Source: Bacteroidales bacterium (GTDB lineage Bacteria > Bacteroidota > Bacteroidia > Bacteroidales > UBA932). From it: 64,000 nt of DNA. The position numbers and the translations under genes are program-made. This document shows, piece after piece, positions 1-9,508 of the stretch (its first letter is position 1; every line of letters begins with the position of its first letter). Location: the NCBI GenBank assembly GCA_017519865.1, contig JAFWRQ010000024.1, positions 1 to 64,000 of the forward strand, read 5' to 3'. The notes beneath the pieces are model-generated. The model was given only the letters and a program-made list of their open reading frames with translations, was not told the DNA's origin and searched no databases.

Positions 1-149
1 CCGCCCTCCCTCGCCTCCGCCCCAAGTCTCTCATGCTATCTGCCCTGGCCACTCGTCATCCACTCTCGACTACTCCTTGATCCCCTTCCTATTCTATTCC
101 TCTTGGGGGTCTCTGCTGCGGAAGCTTTCATTAGCCGTTTCACTTCATA

Positions 150-914
150 AATAGTGTTAACTCTCAACCTTTGGTCGAGTGTTACCGGCAAAAATGGCGA
201 AAACCGCGTTAACTCTCAACCGCCGGTCGAGGGGTCCGTTGTGTGTGGGGGGAGAGATGGCTGCTCGTAATAGGCGAATAAGGCTTAGGCGCAGAAACGG
301 CTTCTGAAGTGCGGAAATGCGTCTAAGGGCACATTACAAAGCCAGGTTAAGCGCAAATACAGCCCTGAAACGCCAGAAATGCTCTCAGTCAAAATTCTGT
401 CAGGCGTATCAGGAAAAGAACATCCATAAATGTTAGGATAAATCAGGCGTAAAAACCGCGTTAACCCTCAACCATTGGCCAAGGGTTCCGTTGTGTGGGG
501 GGGAGAGATGGCTGCTCGTAATAGGCGAATAAGGCTTAGGCGCAGAAACGGCTTCTGAAGTGCGGAAATGCGCCTAAGGGCACATTACAAAGCCAGGTTA
601 AGCGCAGATTTAGTTCTGGAACGCCAGAAATGCTCTCAGTCAAAATTCTGTCAGGCGTATCAGGAAAAGAACATCCTTATATGTTAGGATAAATCAGGCG
701 TAAAAACCGCATTAACCCTCAACCGCCGGTCGAGTGTTCCGTTGTGTGGGGGGAGGAGAGGGCTGCTTGTCGGAGACGAATAAGGCTTAGGCGCAGAAAG
801 GGCCTCTGAAGTGCGGAAATGCGCCTAAGAGCACATTATAAAGCCAGGTTAAGAGCAGATTCATTTCTGAAACGCCTATAATGCTCCTGGTCAAAATCCA
901 GTCAGGCGCAACTG
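150..914. repeat. Tandem ~251-bp repeat, three copies plus a fragment
   Basis: Three head-to-tail copies begin near 201, 453 and 704 (periods 252 and 251 bp), and the third fades out near 914. A short fragment of the unit start lies near 153-187. Each copy carries a small stem formed by AACYCTC and a downstream GAGNGTT-like arm, and a second stem formed by CTTAGGCGCA and TGCGCCTAAG. The second stem is a perfect 10 bp in copies 2 and 3. In copy 1 the right arm reads TGCGTCTAAG, which keeps pairing as G-U in RNA. I find no open reading frame conserved between copies and no Bacteroidales -7 box inside the unit. Function unknown: structured RNA, a replication or recombination substrate, or remnants of a mobile element are all possible. 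Confidence 0.85.
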
Positions 915-974
915 GACAAGAGTCTCTCAGGACATGACTGAACACAGCGCAACTGCGGATGCTGTGTGACCGGA

Positions 975-1034
975 GATGTCAGGCGGTGGCGCTGTCGGAG
1001 CATTTTCAGCGGAGACAGTGCCACCGCCTGCATC
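975..1034. repeat. Long near-perfect inverted repeat (hairpin)
   Basis: A 17-bp arm at 980-996 pairs with 1014-1030 with a single G-T, and the stem extends outward through GATG (975-978) and CATC (1031-1034) with one bulged base. The loop is 17 nt. There is no T-run on either side, so it is not a standard intrinsic terminator. It lies about 150 bp past the stop of the GH43 gene on the minus strand, between the 251-bp and 42-bp repeats. Confidence 0.8.
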
Positions 1035-1042
1035 GGAGTAGA

Positions 1043-1163
1043 CAGCGGCCTTTCCCGAAGGATGCCGCTGTTTCGGGCGCTACGATCGGGCATTTCCCGA
1101 AGGATGCTGGCATTTTGGGCACTACGTTCGGGAAATTCCCGAAGGATGCCGCTGACTGCAGCG
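1043..1163. repeat. 42-bp direct repeat with internal palindromes
   Basis: The core TTCCCGAAGGATGC recurs at 1051, 1093 and 1135, a period of exactly 42 bp, about two and a half units. Each unit can fold: CAGCGGC pairs with GCCGCTG at 1043-1070, TTCGGGAA pairs with TTCCCGAA at 1127-1143, and CCGCTG pairs with CAGCGG at 1148-1163. Forward reading frames across it give 14-residue periodic peptides, but these lack any recognisable start context and I treat them as by-products of the repeat. Confidence 0.75.
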
Positions 1164-1182
1164 GAGTTTGGGGAAGATATAA

Positions 1183-2748
1183 CTACCTGTACCTAAAGTA
1201 CTTGAAATCGGCGCAGGAGAAGCCGCCGCCGCGCTTGGAGACGGCGTACATACCTAGGGTCACTCCCGTGAAGCCGCCGGCGGTTTCGGTACTCAGGAAT
1301 CTGGTGTCCAGGGTTCCGGCATCGACCCACTTGCCCTTGGCATCGCGGTAATAGAACTTGTACTCAGTCTTGCTTCCATCTACACGGAACTGCACAGGGC
1401 CTTGTTTCACTTCGACCTCACAAGCCTTGTACTTGAGTCCATATAGACTATACTCAACGACTATGGACTGCTTCTTCTTGCTCTTCTCCTGGCGGAGATA
1501 GATGTCGGCGTGGGCATTGTTCTCCATATAAACGGTAAGGCCGGCGATATCTCCCAAAGTCGCGCTCGACAGTTCGACTTCGGTGTCGAGCCGGAAGTCG
1601 AACTTGTCCTGGCGGATGGCCAGGAAAGTAGGGGAGCCGGCATCGTCAAGGGTCACTTTAGTGGGCTTCAGACGCAGGACGGTGTCCTTTACGAACTGGT
1701 AATTGCCCTCTACCGGTGTGTTGAGATGCAGGTAGGAAGGCTCCATCCGACCGGTGGAGAGCCTGTTCATGGGAGGCAGGGGGACTTCGACTTGGGGAAG
1801 AGTCGCTATCTGTTTCTGGATGTCGGCAGTCCCCGTTCCGTTTACGATAGGCCAGTCGTCATACCATTCTACTGACTCGAGGTATGTCTCGCGGCCTAGA
1901 AGATGATGACTGCCGTTCTGCGGCCGGAAGCCGAGGAAGACGATCCACCACATTCCCTGATGGTCTTCAATAAGGTCTCCGTGGCCGGTGCCCTGGATTT
2001 CCTTGGACTGTCCCAGGCGGCTGAAATTGGACAGGATGGGATTGTCGGGATTGGACTCATACGGGCCGTAGATGTCGCGGCTCCTGGCTATGGTGATGCT
2101 ATGGCCGTACTCCGTACCGCCTTCGGCTATCATCAGGTAGTACCAGCCATCCTTCTTGTAAATGTGCGGAGCCTCGGGATAGCGTCCGCCATCGCCTTGC
2201 CACAGGAGTTTGCTCTCGGTCAACTGCTTCCCTGTCTTGATGTCTATCTCGCACAGGTACAGTCCATTACGGGGATTGCTGACCATATAGACCTTGTCGC
2301 CCTCGAAATAAAGGGTAGGGTCGATCCCACCCTGTTCGAGCCAGACGGGATCCGACCATTCGCCGGCAGGGTCGGTGGCGGTCACGAAGAAATTGCCTCT
2401 GCCGGAAACGTTTGTGGTGACCATATAGAAGACACCGTCGTGGTATCTGATGGTCGGAGCATAGATGCCTCCGCCGCTGTTGGCATCGGTGAGGTTTAAC
2501 TGAGAGGGGCGGGTCAGGCAGTTGCCGATCTGCTCCCAGTGTATAAGGTCTTTGGAGTGGTATACCGGAACCCCGGGAAAATACTGGAAAGTGCTGGTTA
2601 CCAGATAGTAGTCTTCCCCGACCCGGCAGACGCTAGGGTCGGGGTTGAAGCCGGGGATGACGGGATTGGTATAACCAAAATGCTGCGGCTGTGCGGCCGC
2701 AGCAATAGAGGTCATCGCCAGCAAAATGGTGATGAGGGTTTTGTTCAT
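1183..2748 (-). CDS. Secreted glycoside hydrolase family 43 (beta-xylosidase/alpha-L-arabinofuranosidase type)
   Basis: 521 residues with an N-terminal signal peptide (cleavage near AAAAQ, residues 16-20). The five-bladed GH43 propeller occupies roughly residues 25-320. The expected catalytic carboxylates are visible: D37 in NPDPSV (general base), D143 in GGIDPT (pKa modulator) and E192 in YPEAPH (general acid). A C-terminal concanavalin-like beta-sandwich (residues ~335-521) is typical of xylosidase/arabinofuranosidase members and shapes the active site in that group. The start lies 9 nt after the aquaporin stop, so the two probably share a transcript. The enzyme should act in the periplasm or at the cell surface on xylo- or arabino-oligosaccharides. 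The exact substrate cannot be read from sequence. Confidence 0.9.
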   Translation of the reverse strand: MNKTLITILLAMTSIAAAAQPQHFGYTNPVIPGFNPDPSVCRVGEDYYLVTSTFQYFPGVPVYHSKDLIHWEQIGNCLTRPSQLNLTDANSGGGIYAPTIRYHDGVFYMVTTNVSGRGNFFVTATDPAGEWSDPVWLEQGGIDPTLYFEGDKVYMVSNPRNGLYLCEIDIKTGKQLTESKLLWQGDGGRYPEAPHIYKKDGWYYLMIAEGGTEYGHSITIARSRDIYGPYESNPDNPILSNFSRLGQSKEIQGTGHGDLIEDHQGMWWIVFLGFRPQNGSHHLLGRETYLESVEWYDDWPIVNGTGTADIQKQIATLPQVEVPLPPMNRLSTGRMEPSYLHLNTPVEGNYQFVKDTVLRLKPTKVTLDDAGSPTFLAIRQDKFDFRLDTEVELSSATLGDIAGLTVYMENNAHADIYLRQEKSKKKQSIVVEYSLYGLKYKACEVEVKQGPVQFRVDGSKTEYKFYYRDAKGKWVDAGTLDTRFLSTETAGGFTGVTLGMYAVSKRGGGFSCADFKYFRYR

Positions 2749-2757
2749 GATAGAAGT

Positions 2758-3456
2758 TTATTCTGCTTTCTTGCAGTCGGAACCGATCCATTTCCAGATG
2801 CCGGCAGCGAAGGCACCGCCAGCGAGAGGTCCAAGGATGAAGATCCACAGCTGCTTCAGAGCATCGCCTCCCTGGAAGAGGGCGGGACCGATGGAGCGGG
2901 CGGGATTGACCGAGGTGCCGGTGTAGCGGATGCAGGCGAGGTGAACGAGAACGAGGGAAAGACCGATGGCCAGTCCGGCGAAGTTGCCGGCGCCCTTCTT
3001 CTCGTCAGTCGTACCGAGGACAACAAGGACGAACACGCAGGTGAAGAACACCTCGGCGAGCAAGCCTCCGATGAGGGATACGCCTTCCTGGCATGCGTTG
3101 GCGCCCGTTCCTGCAAACTCGACGTTTGCTGTGAGAAGGGCAAGGATGGCGGAGCCAAGGATGGCACCGATGACCTGGAACAGCATGTAGAAGCAGGCAT
3201 CCTTACCGCTCATCTTGCCAGAGAGCCATACGGCCAGGGTGATGGCGGGATTGATGTGGCAGCCGGAGATGCCGCCGATGGTGTAGGCCATGGCGACGAC
3301 TGCGAGTCCGAAAGCGAAAGCCGTACCGACTACGGTGGCGGCGATGGCGTTGGTGCAACCAAGGCTGACTGCGGTGCCGCAGCCCATGAGAACCAATACC
3401 ATGGTTCCGATCATTTCAGCAAAATACTTTTTCATATTATCCTGTGGTTTGGTCAA
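2758..3456 (-). CDS. aqpZ: Aquaporin Z-type water channel
   Basis: 232 residues with six predicted membrane spans and the two half-helix NPA motifs, HINPAIT after span 2 and SVNPARS after span 5. The aromatic/arginine filter matches the water-selective type: Phe in AFAFGL, His in LVLVHL, a small Thr in TGTSVNPARS and the Arg after the second NPA. This favours AqpZ over glycerol facilitators. It is first in a two-gene transcript with the GH43 gene and is divergent from the GH2 operon. Why a water channel is paired with a glycosidase is not evident; an osmotic role during polysaccharide breakdown is only a guess. Confidence 0.9.
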   Translation of the reverse strand: MTKPQDNMKKYFAEMIGTMVLVLMGCGTAVSLGCTNAIAATVVGTAFAFGLAVVAMAYTIGGISGCHINPAITLAVWLSGKMSGKDACFYMLFQVIGAILGSAILALLTANVEFAGTGANACQEGVSLIGGLLAEVFFTCVFVLVVLGTTDEKKGAGNFAGLAIGLSLVLVHLACIRYTGTSVNPARSIGPALFQGGDALKQLWIFILGPLAGGAFAAGIWKWIGSDCKKAE

Positions 3457-3610
3457 AATGTTTCCTTTCTCAGGTGCTAATTTACAAATTTTTCTTTGAA
3501 TTCATCTATCTTTGCGATAAAACGTATCGCATTTCGCGGTTTTTCGGGGATGATCCTGAACTTTACTGGTTTTGGGAAAGATAGTACTTTTTTTACAGGT
3601 CGATTGTGCG

Positions 3611-3618
3611 TAAATTTG
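3611..3618 (+). promoter_or_regulatory. Bacteroidales -7 box for the GH2-GH36-uxu operon
   Basis: TAAATTTG matches the TAnnTTTG consensus and lies 17 nt before ATG 3636. It overlaps an in-frame GTG at 3606, which argues that translation starts at 3636. No good -33 TTTG is seen at the usual distance. A second match, TATCTTTG, lies at 3507-3514. Confidence 0.55.
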
Positions 3619-3635
3619 TGGAAAATACATATAAA

Positions 3636-6113
3636 ATGAAAGCTTTCCATCGCTTTATCCTTCTTGCCGTCGCCCTCCTGGCAGCCGTGCCTACGGCCCT
3701 TCTGGCAGGTGACAGCGTCCGTGAGAAGATACTTGTCAACAACGGATGGTCTTTTGCCTACGGCTACGCCGGCGACAAACAGAAAGATTACACTCACGGT
3801 ACGGAGTATTTTACCTACGTCACGAAGGTAATGTCCAACAAGGAGGACAAGAGTCCCTCTTCCCTGGATTTCGATGACTCCTCCTGGCAGAAGGTCAATC
3901 TTCCCCACGACTGGGTTGTTGACCTCCCGTACGCTGCCGAGGCAAGTCACAGCCATGGCTATAAGTGCGTCGGCTGGAAGTATCCCGAGTCATCCGTCGG
4001 CTGGTACCGCAAGAAGTTATTCATCCCCGAGGAAGACAGGGGCAAACGTATACTGATAGAGTTCGAAGGCATCTTCCGCGATTCGGAGGTCTTCTGCAAC
4101 AGCATATACATGGGTCACGAGCGCAGCGGCTATGCCAGTGCGGTCTATGACATGACCGAGTACATCAGGTTCGGTGAGGAAAACCTCATCGCAGTGCGTG
4201 CAGATGCCTCCCTGGAGGAGGGCTGGTTCTATGAAGGAGCCGGCATCTACCGCAATGTCTGGCTCCACAAGACCGCTCAGACGGCGGTCGAGCCCTATGG
4301 GGTGAGCCTCAAGGAATACCGGTTCAACGACAACCTTACCGCCTGCACCATCGTATCCGAAGTACGGGTGGGCAAGGTCGGCGCCGAGAAAGAGTACCAG
4401 ATAGCCCAGACCCTGCTGGATGCATCCGGACAGTCCGTCGCTACCGCTTTCTCCGACCAGGACGGTTCCATAATGGAACTCCAGGTCACGGCACCTAAGC
4501 TCTGGTCGATCGATTTCCCGTATCTCTATACCCTGCGTACCTGCATTTACAAAGGTGGATATGCGATCGAGAACCTGCTCGACGAGTATGACGTCCGCAT
4601 CGGCATCCGCTCTGCATATTTCGACCCGCAGAACGGTTTCATCCTCAACGGCAGGCGAGAGGAGCTCAAAGGCTGTGACCTTCACCTCGATCATGCCGGG
4701 GTTGGTACGGCCATCCCGGACGAGCTGTGGCGCTACAAACTTCAGACGCTCAAGTCATACGGCTTCAATGCCATCCGCTCCTCCCACAATCCCGCATCTC
4801 CCGCCATGCTCGACCTGTGCGACGAAATGGGATTCGTCGTCATCGACGAGAACCGTATGTTCGGTACCAATGAAGAGCATTTCGACCTGCTCGAGCGTAT
4901 GATCCGCCGCGATGTAAACCACCCCTCCGTGATCCTTTGGAGCATAGGCAATGAAGAGTGGGCAGTCGAGTACGATGCCATCGGCCGCAACATCGCCCGC
5001 CGCATGGTGGACTTCGTCCACAGCATCGACTCCACCCGCCCCGTCACCTACGGCAACTGCAGCGGGCGCGAAGCCGTGCTCGCATGCGATGTTTTCGGAT
5101 ACAACTATGTGGTACAGAATTATATCGAGGAGTTCCACCAGAGGTTCCCGGACCACGGCGCCGTGGGGACGGAGGAGACTACGGGCAGCGGTACGCGTGG
5201 AAAGTATGTCACGGACGAGAGCAAGGGCTGGTTCAGGTCCTATAACCGTACGGGAGTCAATCCCGACGGCATCAACGGCAGCGATGCCGGAATGCAGCGC
5301 ACTCCGGACGGCAAGATCCTGAACGTCATCGAGCGCGGTTGGAAGTACTATGCCGCAAGACCCTGGCTCGGAGGACTATTCTATTGGACCGGTTTCGACT
5401 ATCGCGGTGAGCCCAGTCCGCTCTCTTGGCCTGCCACAGGTTCGCAGTTCGGCATTCTCGACTACTGCGGCTTCCCCAAGGAGGAGGCGTTCTACCTGAA
5501 GTCCTGCTGGACGACTGAGCCCATGGTATATGTCGCACCCGCGTGGGGACAGGGTGTCGTCGAGGGACAGACGGTCGACCTCTGGATCTATTCCAACTGC
5601 GAATCCGTCCAGCTAACGCTCAACGGCAAGTCCCTGGGCCGCAAGGATATGCCTAAATACGGCCACATCAGTTGGCCTGTATCATACAAGTACGGCAAAC
5701 TTGTCGCCACTGGATACGCCCGCGGCAAGAAGGTGGCCGAGCAGGTGCTCGAGTCAGCCGGATATGCCTCAGCGCTTCAGTACAAGGCTTCCAAGACCGT
5801 CCTCCGTCCTGACGGACAGGATGTCGTGGTGCTCGACTTCACCGTTGTTGACGCCAAGGGCAACGAAGTACCTGACGCTGCCGTACCTCTTTCCGTAAGC
5901 GTTTCTTCCAACCTCACCATACTCGGATGGGGTAATGGGGATCCCGGTTTCAAGGTACTTGAGCGTCCTGTCGCCGGTTCGACCGGCTCTTTCTCCATCC
6001 AGACATTCTCCGGAAAGGCCCAGTTGCTTATACGCAGCGTCGAAGGAGCCTCCGGCACGGGAACGGTTTCCGTAGTCGGACTCGATTGTGGACCGATAGC
6101 ATTGCATTATTGA
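3636..6113 (+). CDS. Secreted glycoside hydrolase family 2 (beta-galactosidase-like, DUF4982 type)
   Basis: 825 residues from the ATG that gives a clean signal peptide (residues 1-25). An in-frame GTG 30 nt upstream overlaps the -7 box and was not used. Order: GH2 sugar-binding domain (~50-220), immunoglobulin-like domain (~220-330), TIM barrel (~330-620), then DUF4982 and a further beta-sandwich. The acid/base is E440 in SIGNEEW and the nucleophile is probably E513 in VGTEE. It is followed after 1 nt by the alpha-galactosidase and then by mannonate-pathway genes. Most relatives are beta-galactosidases, but some gut DUF4982 GH2 enzymes act on beta-glucuronides, and the uronate genes downstream make that a real alternative. 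Confidence 0.88.
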   Translation: MKAFHRFILLAVALLAAVPTALLAGDSVREKILVNNGWSFAYGYAGDKQKDYTHGTEYFTYVTKVMSNKEDKSPSSLDFDDSSWQKVNLPHDWVVDLPYAAEASHSHGYKCVGWKYPESSVGWYRKKLFIPEEDRGKRILIEFEGIFRDSEVFCNSIYMGHERSGYASAVYDMTEYIRFGEENLIAVRADASLEEGWFYEGAGIYRNVWLHKTAQTAVEPYGVSLKEYRFNDNLTACTIVSEVRVGKVGAEKEYQIAQTLLDASGQSVATAFSDQDGSIMELQVTAPKLWSIDFPYLYTLRTCIYKGGYAIENLLDEYDVRIGIRSAYFDPQNGFILNGRREELKGCDLHLDHAGVGTAIPDELWRYKLQTLKSYGFNAIRSSHNPASPAMLDLCDEMGFVVIDENRMFGTNEEHFDLLERMIRRDVNHPSVILWSIGNEEWAVEYDAIGRNIARRMVDFVHSIDSTRPVTYGNCSGREAVLACDVFGYNYVVQNYIEEFHQRFPDHGAVGTEETTGSGTRGKYVTDESKGWFRSYNRTGVNPDGINGSDAGMQRTPDGKILNVIERGWKYYAARPWLGGLFYWTGFDYRGEPSPLSWPATGSQFGILDYCGFPKEEAFYLKSCWTTEPMVYVAPAWGQGVVEGQTVDLWIYSNCESVQLTLNGKSLGRKDMPKYGHISWPVSYKYGKLVATGYARGKKVAEQVLESAGYASALQYKASKTVLRPDGQDVVVLDFTVVDAKGNEVPDAAVPLSVSVSSNLTILGWGNGDPGFKVLERPVAGSTGSFSIQTFSGKAQLLIRSVEGASGTGTVSVVGLDCGPIALHY

Positions 6114-6114
6114 T

Positions 6115-8322
6115 ATGAAGAAGCTTTTCCTTGCCGGTGCGGCTGCGCTGGCGCTTTCCCTCTGCGCATCCGCGCAGGTCAAGGTCCTTGGAGACCGCAT
6201 CGCGGTTAATACCGCAAACAACTCTTTGATTCTTAGCGCTCGCAGTGGGTCTTCCCTGGGTTTCCTCCATTTCGGGGCACGGCTCTCGGATGCGGACATC
6301 GAAGCACTCCAATTCGCCGGGGTTAGACCCTTGAATGCCTATCCTGCATACGGGCAGGGAGAGATACGTGAAGATGCCATCGCCGTAACGCACCCTGACG
6401 GCAACATGTCCCTCGACCTGGTCGTCGAGAATGTCATCACAGACTCCTCCCGCGATACGGATATCGCATGCATCACCTTGAAGGACAAGGTCTACGATTT
6501 CCGTGTGAAGGTTTACTACAAGGCTTTCAAGGATGTCGACATGATCGAGACATGGACCGAGATCGTCAATGACGGGAAGAAGCCGGTCGTCCTGCGCAAG
6601 TTCGACTCCGCCTTCCTTCCTTTCCATACCGGAGACGTGTGGGTGAGCCACCTGTACGGCACCTGGGCCAACGAAGGACGCCTCGTGGAGGAGCCTCTCC
6701 AGCGCGGGACTCTGCGCATCGAGAACAAGGACGGCGTCCGCAATTCGCATACTTCCCACGCCGAGATAATGATATCGCTTGACGGCAAGCCTTCCGAGAA
6801 TACCGGGTCGGTCATCGGCGCAGCGCTCTGCTACAGCGGCAACTATCATCTCGACATCATCACGAACGATACCGATTATCATCGGCTCTTCGCGGGCATA
6901 AGCCCGGACAACAGCACGCTCACTCTCGATAAGGGCGAGTCTTTCCGCACGCCTGAACTCGCCATTACCTTTTCCGACGAAGGCCTAAGCGGAGCCTCCC
7001 GCAATTTCCACCGCTGGGCGCGCGCCCACAAGATCGCCCATGGCGACCGCGAGCGCAAGATCCTGCTGAACAGCTGGGAAGGTGTCTATTTCAATATCAA
7101 CGAGCCCGGTATGGACCAGATGATGGGCGACATCGCTTCGATGGGCGGAGAACTGTTCGTAATGGACGACGGATGGTTCGGCGACAAGTATCCGCGCCTC
7201 AACGATTCGAGTTCGCTCGGCGACTGGGTGGTGGACAAGAATAAACTCCCCAACGGTGTCGGAGGCCTTGTCGAGACTGCGCGCAAACACGGCATCAGTT
7301 TCGGCATTTGGATCGAGCCCGAGATGGCAAATACAGTCTCCGAACTGTATGAGAAGCATCCTGACTGGATCATCAACGCTCCGGGCCGTGACGTGGTAAA
7401 GGGACGCGGCGGCAGCCAGGTCGTACTCGACCTCAGCAATCCCGCTGTCCAGGATTATGTGTTCAGCATAGTCGACAACCTTATGACTGACTACCCCGGC
7501 ATCGACTATATCAAATGGGATGCGAACATGTCGGTAAGCAGCCACGGCAGCAGTTACTTGCCTGCCGACAGGCAGTCCGAACTTAACATCCGTTATCACC
7601 AGGGATTCGCTGCCGTCTGCGACCGCATCAGGGCAAAGTACCCCGACCTTACCATCCAGGCATGTGCCAGCGGCGGCGGCCGCGCCAGCTACGGTGTCCT
7701 GCCCTGGTTCGACGAGTTCTGGGTGAGCGACAATACCGATGCCCTCCAGCGCATATATATGCAGTGGGGCACGTCTTATTTCTTCCCGTCCATCACCATG
7801 GCATCGCACATCAGCGCGGTACCGAACCATACCGTCTACCGCGTCACCCCGCTCAAATTCCGTATCGACGTAGCCATGAGCGGCCGTCTCGGAATGGAGC
7901 TCCAGCCCAAGGACATGACTCCTGAAGAGATAGCACAGTGCAAGCAGGCAATAGCCGACTACAAGTCTGTCCGTCCCGTGGTGCAGTTCGGCGACATTTA
8001 CCGTCTGGTGTCGCCGTACGACAACCTTGGTGTCGCTTCCATGATGTATGTCGGCCAGGACAAGTCCGAGGCAGTCTTCTACTGGTGGCGAATCGATAAC
8101 ATGTATGACAGCCATTTACCCAGGGTGAAGATGGCCGGTCTCGATCCGGACCGCAATTATAGGATTGTCGAACTCGACAAGGCTCCCGGCCGCCCGCTCT
8201 CCTTCGAAGGACGTTCCTTCAGCGGGTCTTTCCTTATGGATGTCGGCCTCGAGATGCCCGGCGGATTCTCCCGCGACCTTCAGGGCTATGCCAGCCGCGT
8301 CCTCCATCTTATAGCAGAATAG
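6115..8322 (+). CDS. Secreted alpha-galactosidase, glycoside hydrolase family 36
   Basis: 735 residues, the usual full GH36 length, with a signal peptide (residues 1-20). An N-terminal beta-supersandwich is followed by the TIM barrel (~300-630) and a short C-terminal sheet. Family motifs are intact: DDGWFG, WIEPEM, the nucleophile D469 in IKWDANM and the acid/base D539 in SDNTDA. The reaction is hydrolysis of terminal alpha-galactosyl residues (raffinose family, galactomannan side chains). The gene begins 1 nt after the GH2 stop and ends 4 nt before uxuA, so the products are probably made together in the periplasm. Confidence 0.93.
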   Translation: MKKLFLAGAAALALSLCASAQVKVLGDRIAVNTANNSLILSARSGSSLGFLHFGARLSDADIEALQFAGVRPLNAYPAYGQGEIREDAIAVTHPDGNMSLDLVVENVITDSSRDTDIACITLKDKVYDFRVKVYYKAFKDVDMIETWTEIVNDGKKPVVLRKFDSAFLPFHTGDVWVSHLYGTWANEGRLVEEPLQRGTLRIENKDGVRNSHTSHAEIMISLDGKPSENTGSVIGAALCYSGNYHLDIITNDTDYHRLFAGISPDNSTLTLDKGESFRTPELAITFSDEGLSGASRNFHRWARAHKIAHGDRERKILLNSWEGVYFNINEPGMDQMMGDIASMGGELFVMDDGWFGDKYPRLNDSSSLGDWVVDKNKLPNGVGGLVETARKHGISFGIWIEPEMANTVSELYEKHPDWIINAPGRDVVKGRGGSQVVLDLSNPAVQDYVFSIVDNLMTDYPGIDYIKWDANMSVSSHGSSYLPADRQSELNIRYHQGFAAVCDRIRAKYPDLTIQACASGGGRASYGVLPWFDEFWVSDNTDALQRIYMQWGTSYFFPSITMASHISAVPNHTVYRVTPLKFRIDVAMSGRLGMELQPKDMTPEEIAQCKQAIADYKSVRPVVQFGDIYRLVSPYDNLGVASMMYVGQDKSEAVFYWWRIDNMYDSHLPRVKMAGLDPDRNYRIVELDKAPGRPLSFEGRSFSGSFLMDVGLEMPGGFSRDLQGYASRVLHLIAE

Positions 8323-8326
8323 GGCT

Positions 8327-9508
8327 ATGGAGAAGACCTGGCGCTGGTTCGGCCGCAAGGACAGGATCACCCTTGATATGCTCAGGCAGATCGGGGTGGA
8401 GGGTGTCGTAACCGCCCTTCATGATGTCCCAATCGGGGAAGTCTGGACCGTAGACGCGATCCGCGACCTCCAGGGATATATCGAATCCTTCGGCCTGAGA
8501 TGGTCTGTGGTCGAGAGCCTGCCGGTGAGCGAGGAGATCAAATTCGCCGGTCCGGACAGGGACCGGCTGATCGCCAATTACTGCCGGAGCCTTGCCGGCC
8601 TGGCGTCTTGCGGCATCCATACCGTATGCTACAATTTCATGCCGGTAATCGACTGGATCCGCACTGAATTGGAGTATCCTATGCCTGACGGCACTACTTC
8701 GTTGTTCTTCGACCACGTCAAGTTCGCATATTTCGACCTTAAGATCCTCTGCCGGGAAGGAGCTTCCGCCGATTATTCTCCTGAGACTCTCGCGAAGGTA
8801 GAGGAACTGGACAAGGTCATGACGGACGAGGAGAGGAGGCATCTTGTGGACGTCATCATCGTTAAGACACAGGGCTTTGTCAATGCCAATTTCCATGATG
8901 ACGACGACTTCCCGGTACGGACCTTCAAATCGCTTCTGGCCCTGTACGACGGTATTACCAAGGAACTTCTCCGCGAAAACCTGGTGTATTTCCTTGATGC
9001 TGTGATGCCTCTGTGCACGGAGTACGGGATTGACCTTTGCATCCACCCCGACGATCCTCCGATGCCCGTCCTGGGGCTTCCCCGCATAGTTACGGACGAG
9101 GAGGATATCGCCTGGATACTGGATGCCGTGGACAATCCCCACAATGGCCTTACGTTCTGTGCGGGCTCGCTTTCGTCGGGCGCGCACAACGACGTGGTGC
9201 GCATGGCCCGGCGCTTCGCTGCCCGCACGCGCTTCGTGCACCTCCGCAGTTGCGAGGTGTTCGAAGGCGGGGACTTCATCGAAGCCCCGCATACCGCCGG
9301 ACGCGCCGACCTTGTCGAGTTGGTCCGCATTTTCGAGAAGCAGGACCCGTCGCTGCCGTTCCGTGTGGACCACGGCAAGAACATGCTTGGAGACTCATCG
9401 GTCGGGTACAATCCCGGTTACAGTTTCCACGGCAGGATGCTGGCTTTGGGACAGGTCGAAGGGATGATGGCCGCTGTACGTAATGAACTAAAAAACAATT
9501 TGATATGA
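8327..9508 (+). CDS. uxuA: D-mannonate dehydratase
   Basis: 393 residues with no signal peptide, so cytoplasmic. It begins with the UxuA signature (MEKTWRWFGRKDRI) and matches the family along its length, including the metal-binding Cys/His region around residues 230-350 (HPDDPP, FCAGSLSSG, HLRS, VDHGK). It converts D-mannonate to 2-keto-3-deoxygluconate in the hexuronate pathway. Its end overlaps the next start by 4 nt (ATGA at 9505), so translation of the two is coupled. Uronate isomerase (uxaC) and KDG kinase/aldolase are not in this window. Its placement behind GH2 and GH36 suggests that the target glycan carries glucuronic acid. Confidence 0.95.
   Translation: MEKTWRWFGRKDRITLDMLRQIGVEGVVTALHDVPIGEVWTVDAIRDLQGYIESFGLRWSVVESLPVSEEIKFAGPDRDRLIANYCRSLAGLASCGIHTVCYNFMPVIDWIRTELEYPMPDGTTSLFFDHVKFAYFDLKILCREGASADYSPETLAKVEELDKVMTDEERRHLVDVIIVKTQGFVNANFHDDDDFPVRTFKSLLALYDGITKELLRENLVYFLDAVMPLCTEYGIDLCIHPDDPPMPVLGLPRIVTDEEDIAWILDAVDNPHNGLTFCAGSLSSGAHNDVVRMARRFAARTRFVHLRSCEVFEGGDFIEAPHTAGRADLVELVRIFEKQDPSLPFRVDHGKNMLGDSSVGYNPGYSFHGRMLALGQVEGMMAAVRNELKNNLI

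Noticed and set aside
150-914. CRISPR array or integron attC array
   Set aside because: The unit is ~251 bp with no short repeats and spacers, no cas genes are near, and there are no gene cassettes or integrase. The stems do not match attC core sites.
902-1351. Open frames across the hairpin and 42-bp repeat (14-residue periodic peptides)
   Set aside because: The periodicity comes from the DNA repeat, several frames are open at once, there is no promoter or start context, and one frame runs into the antisense of the GH43 gene.
3477-3956. Open frame antisense to the start of the first GH2 operon
   Set aside because: It covers the promoter region and GH2 signal peptide in antisense and has no start context.
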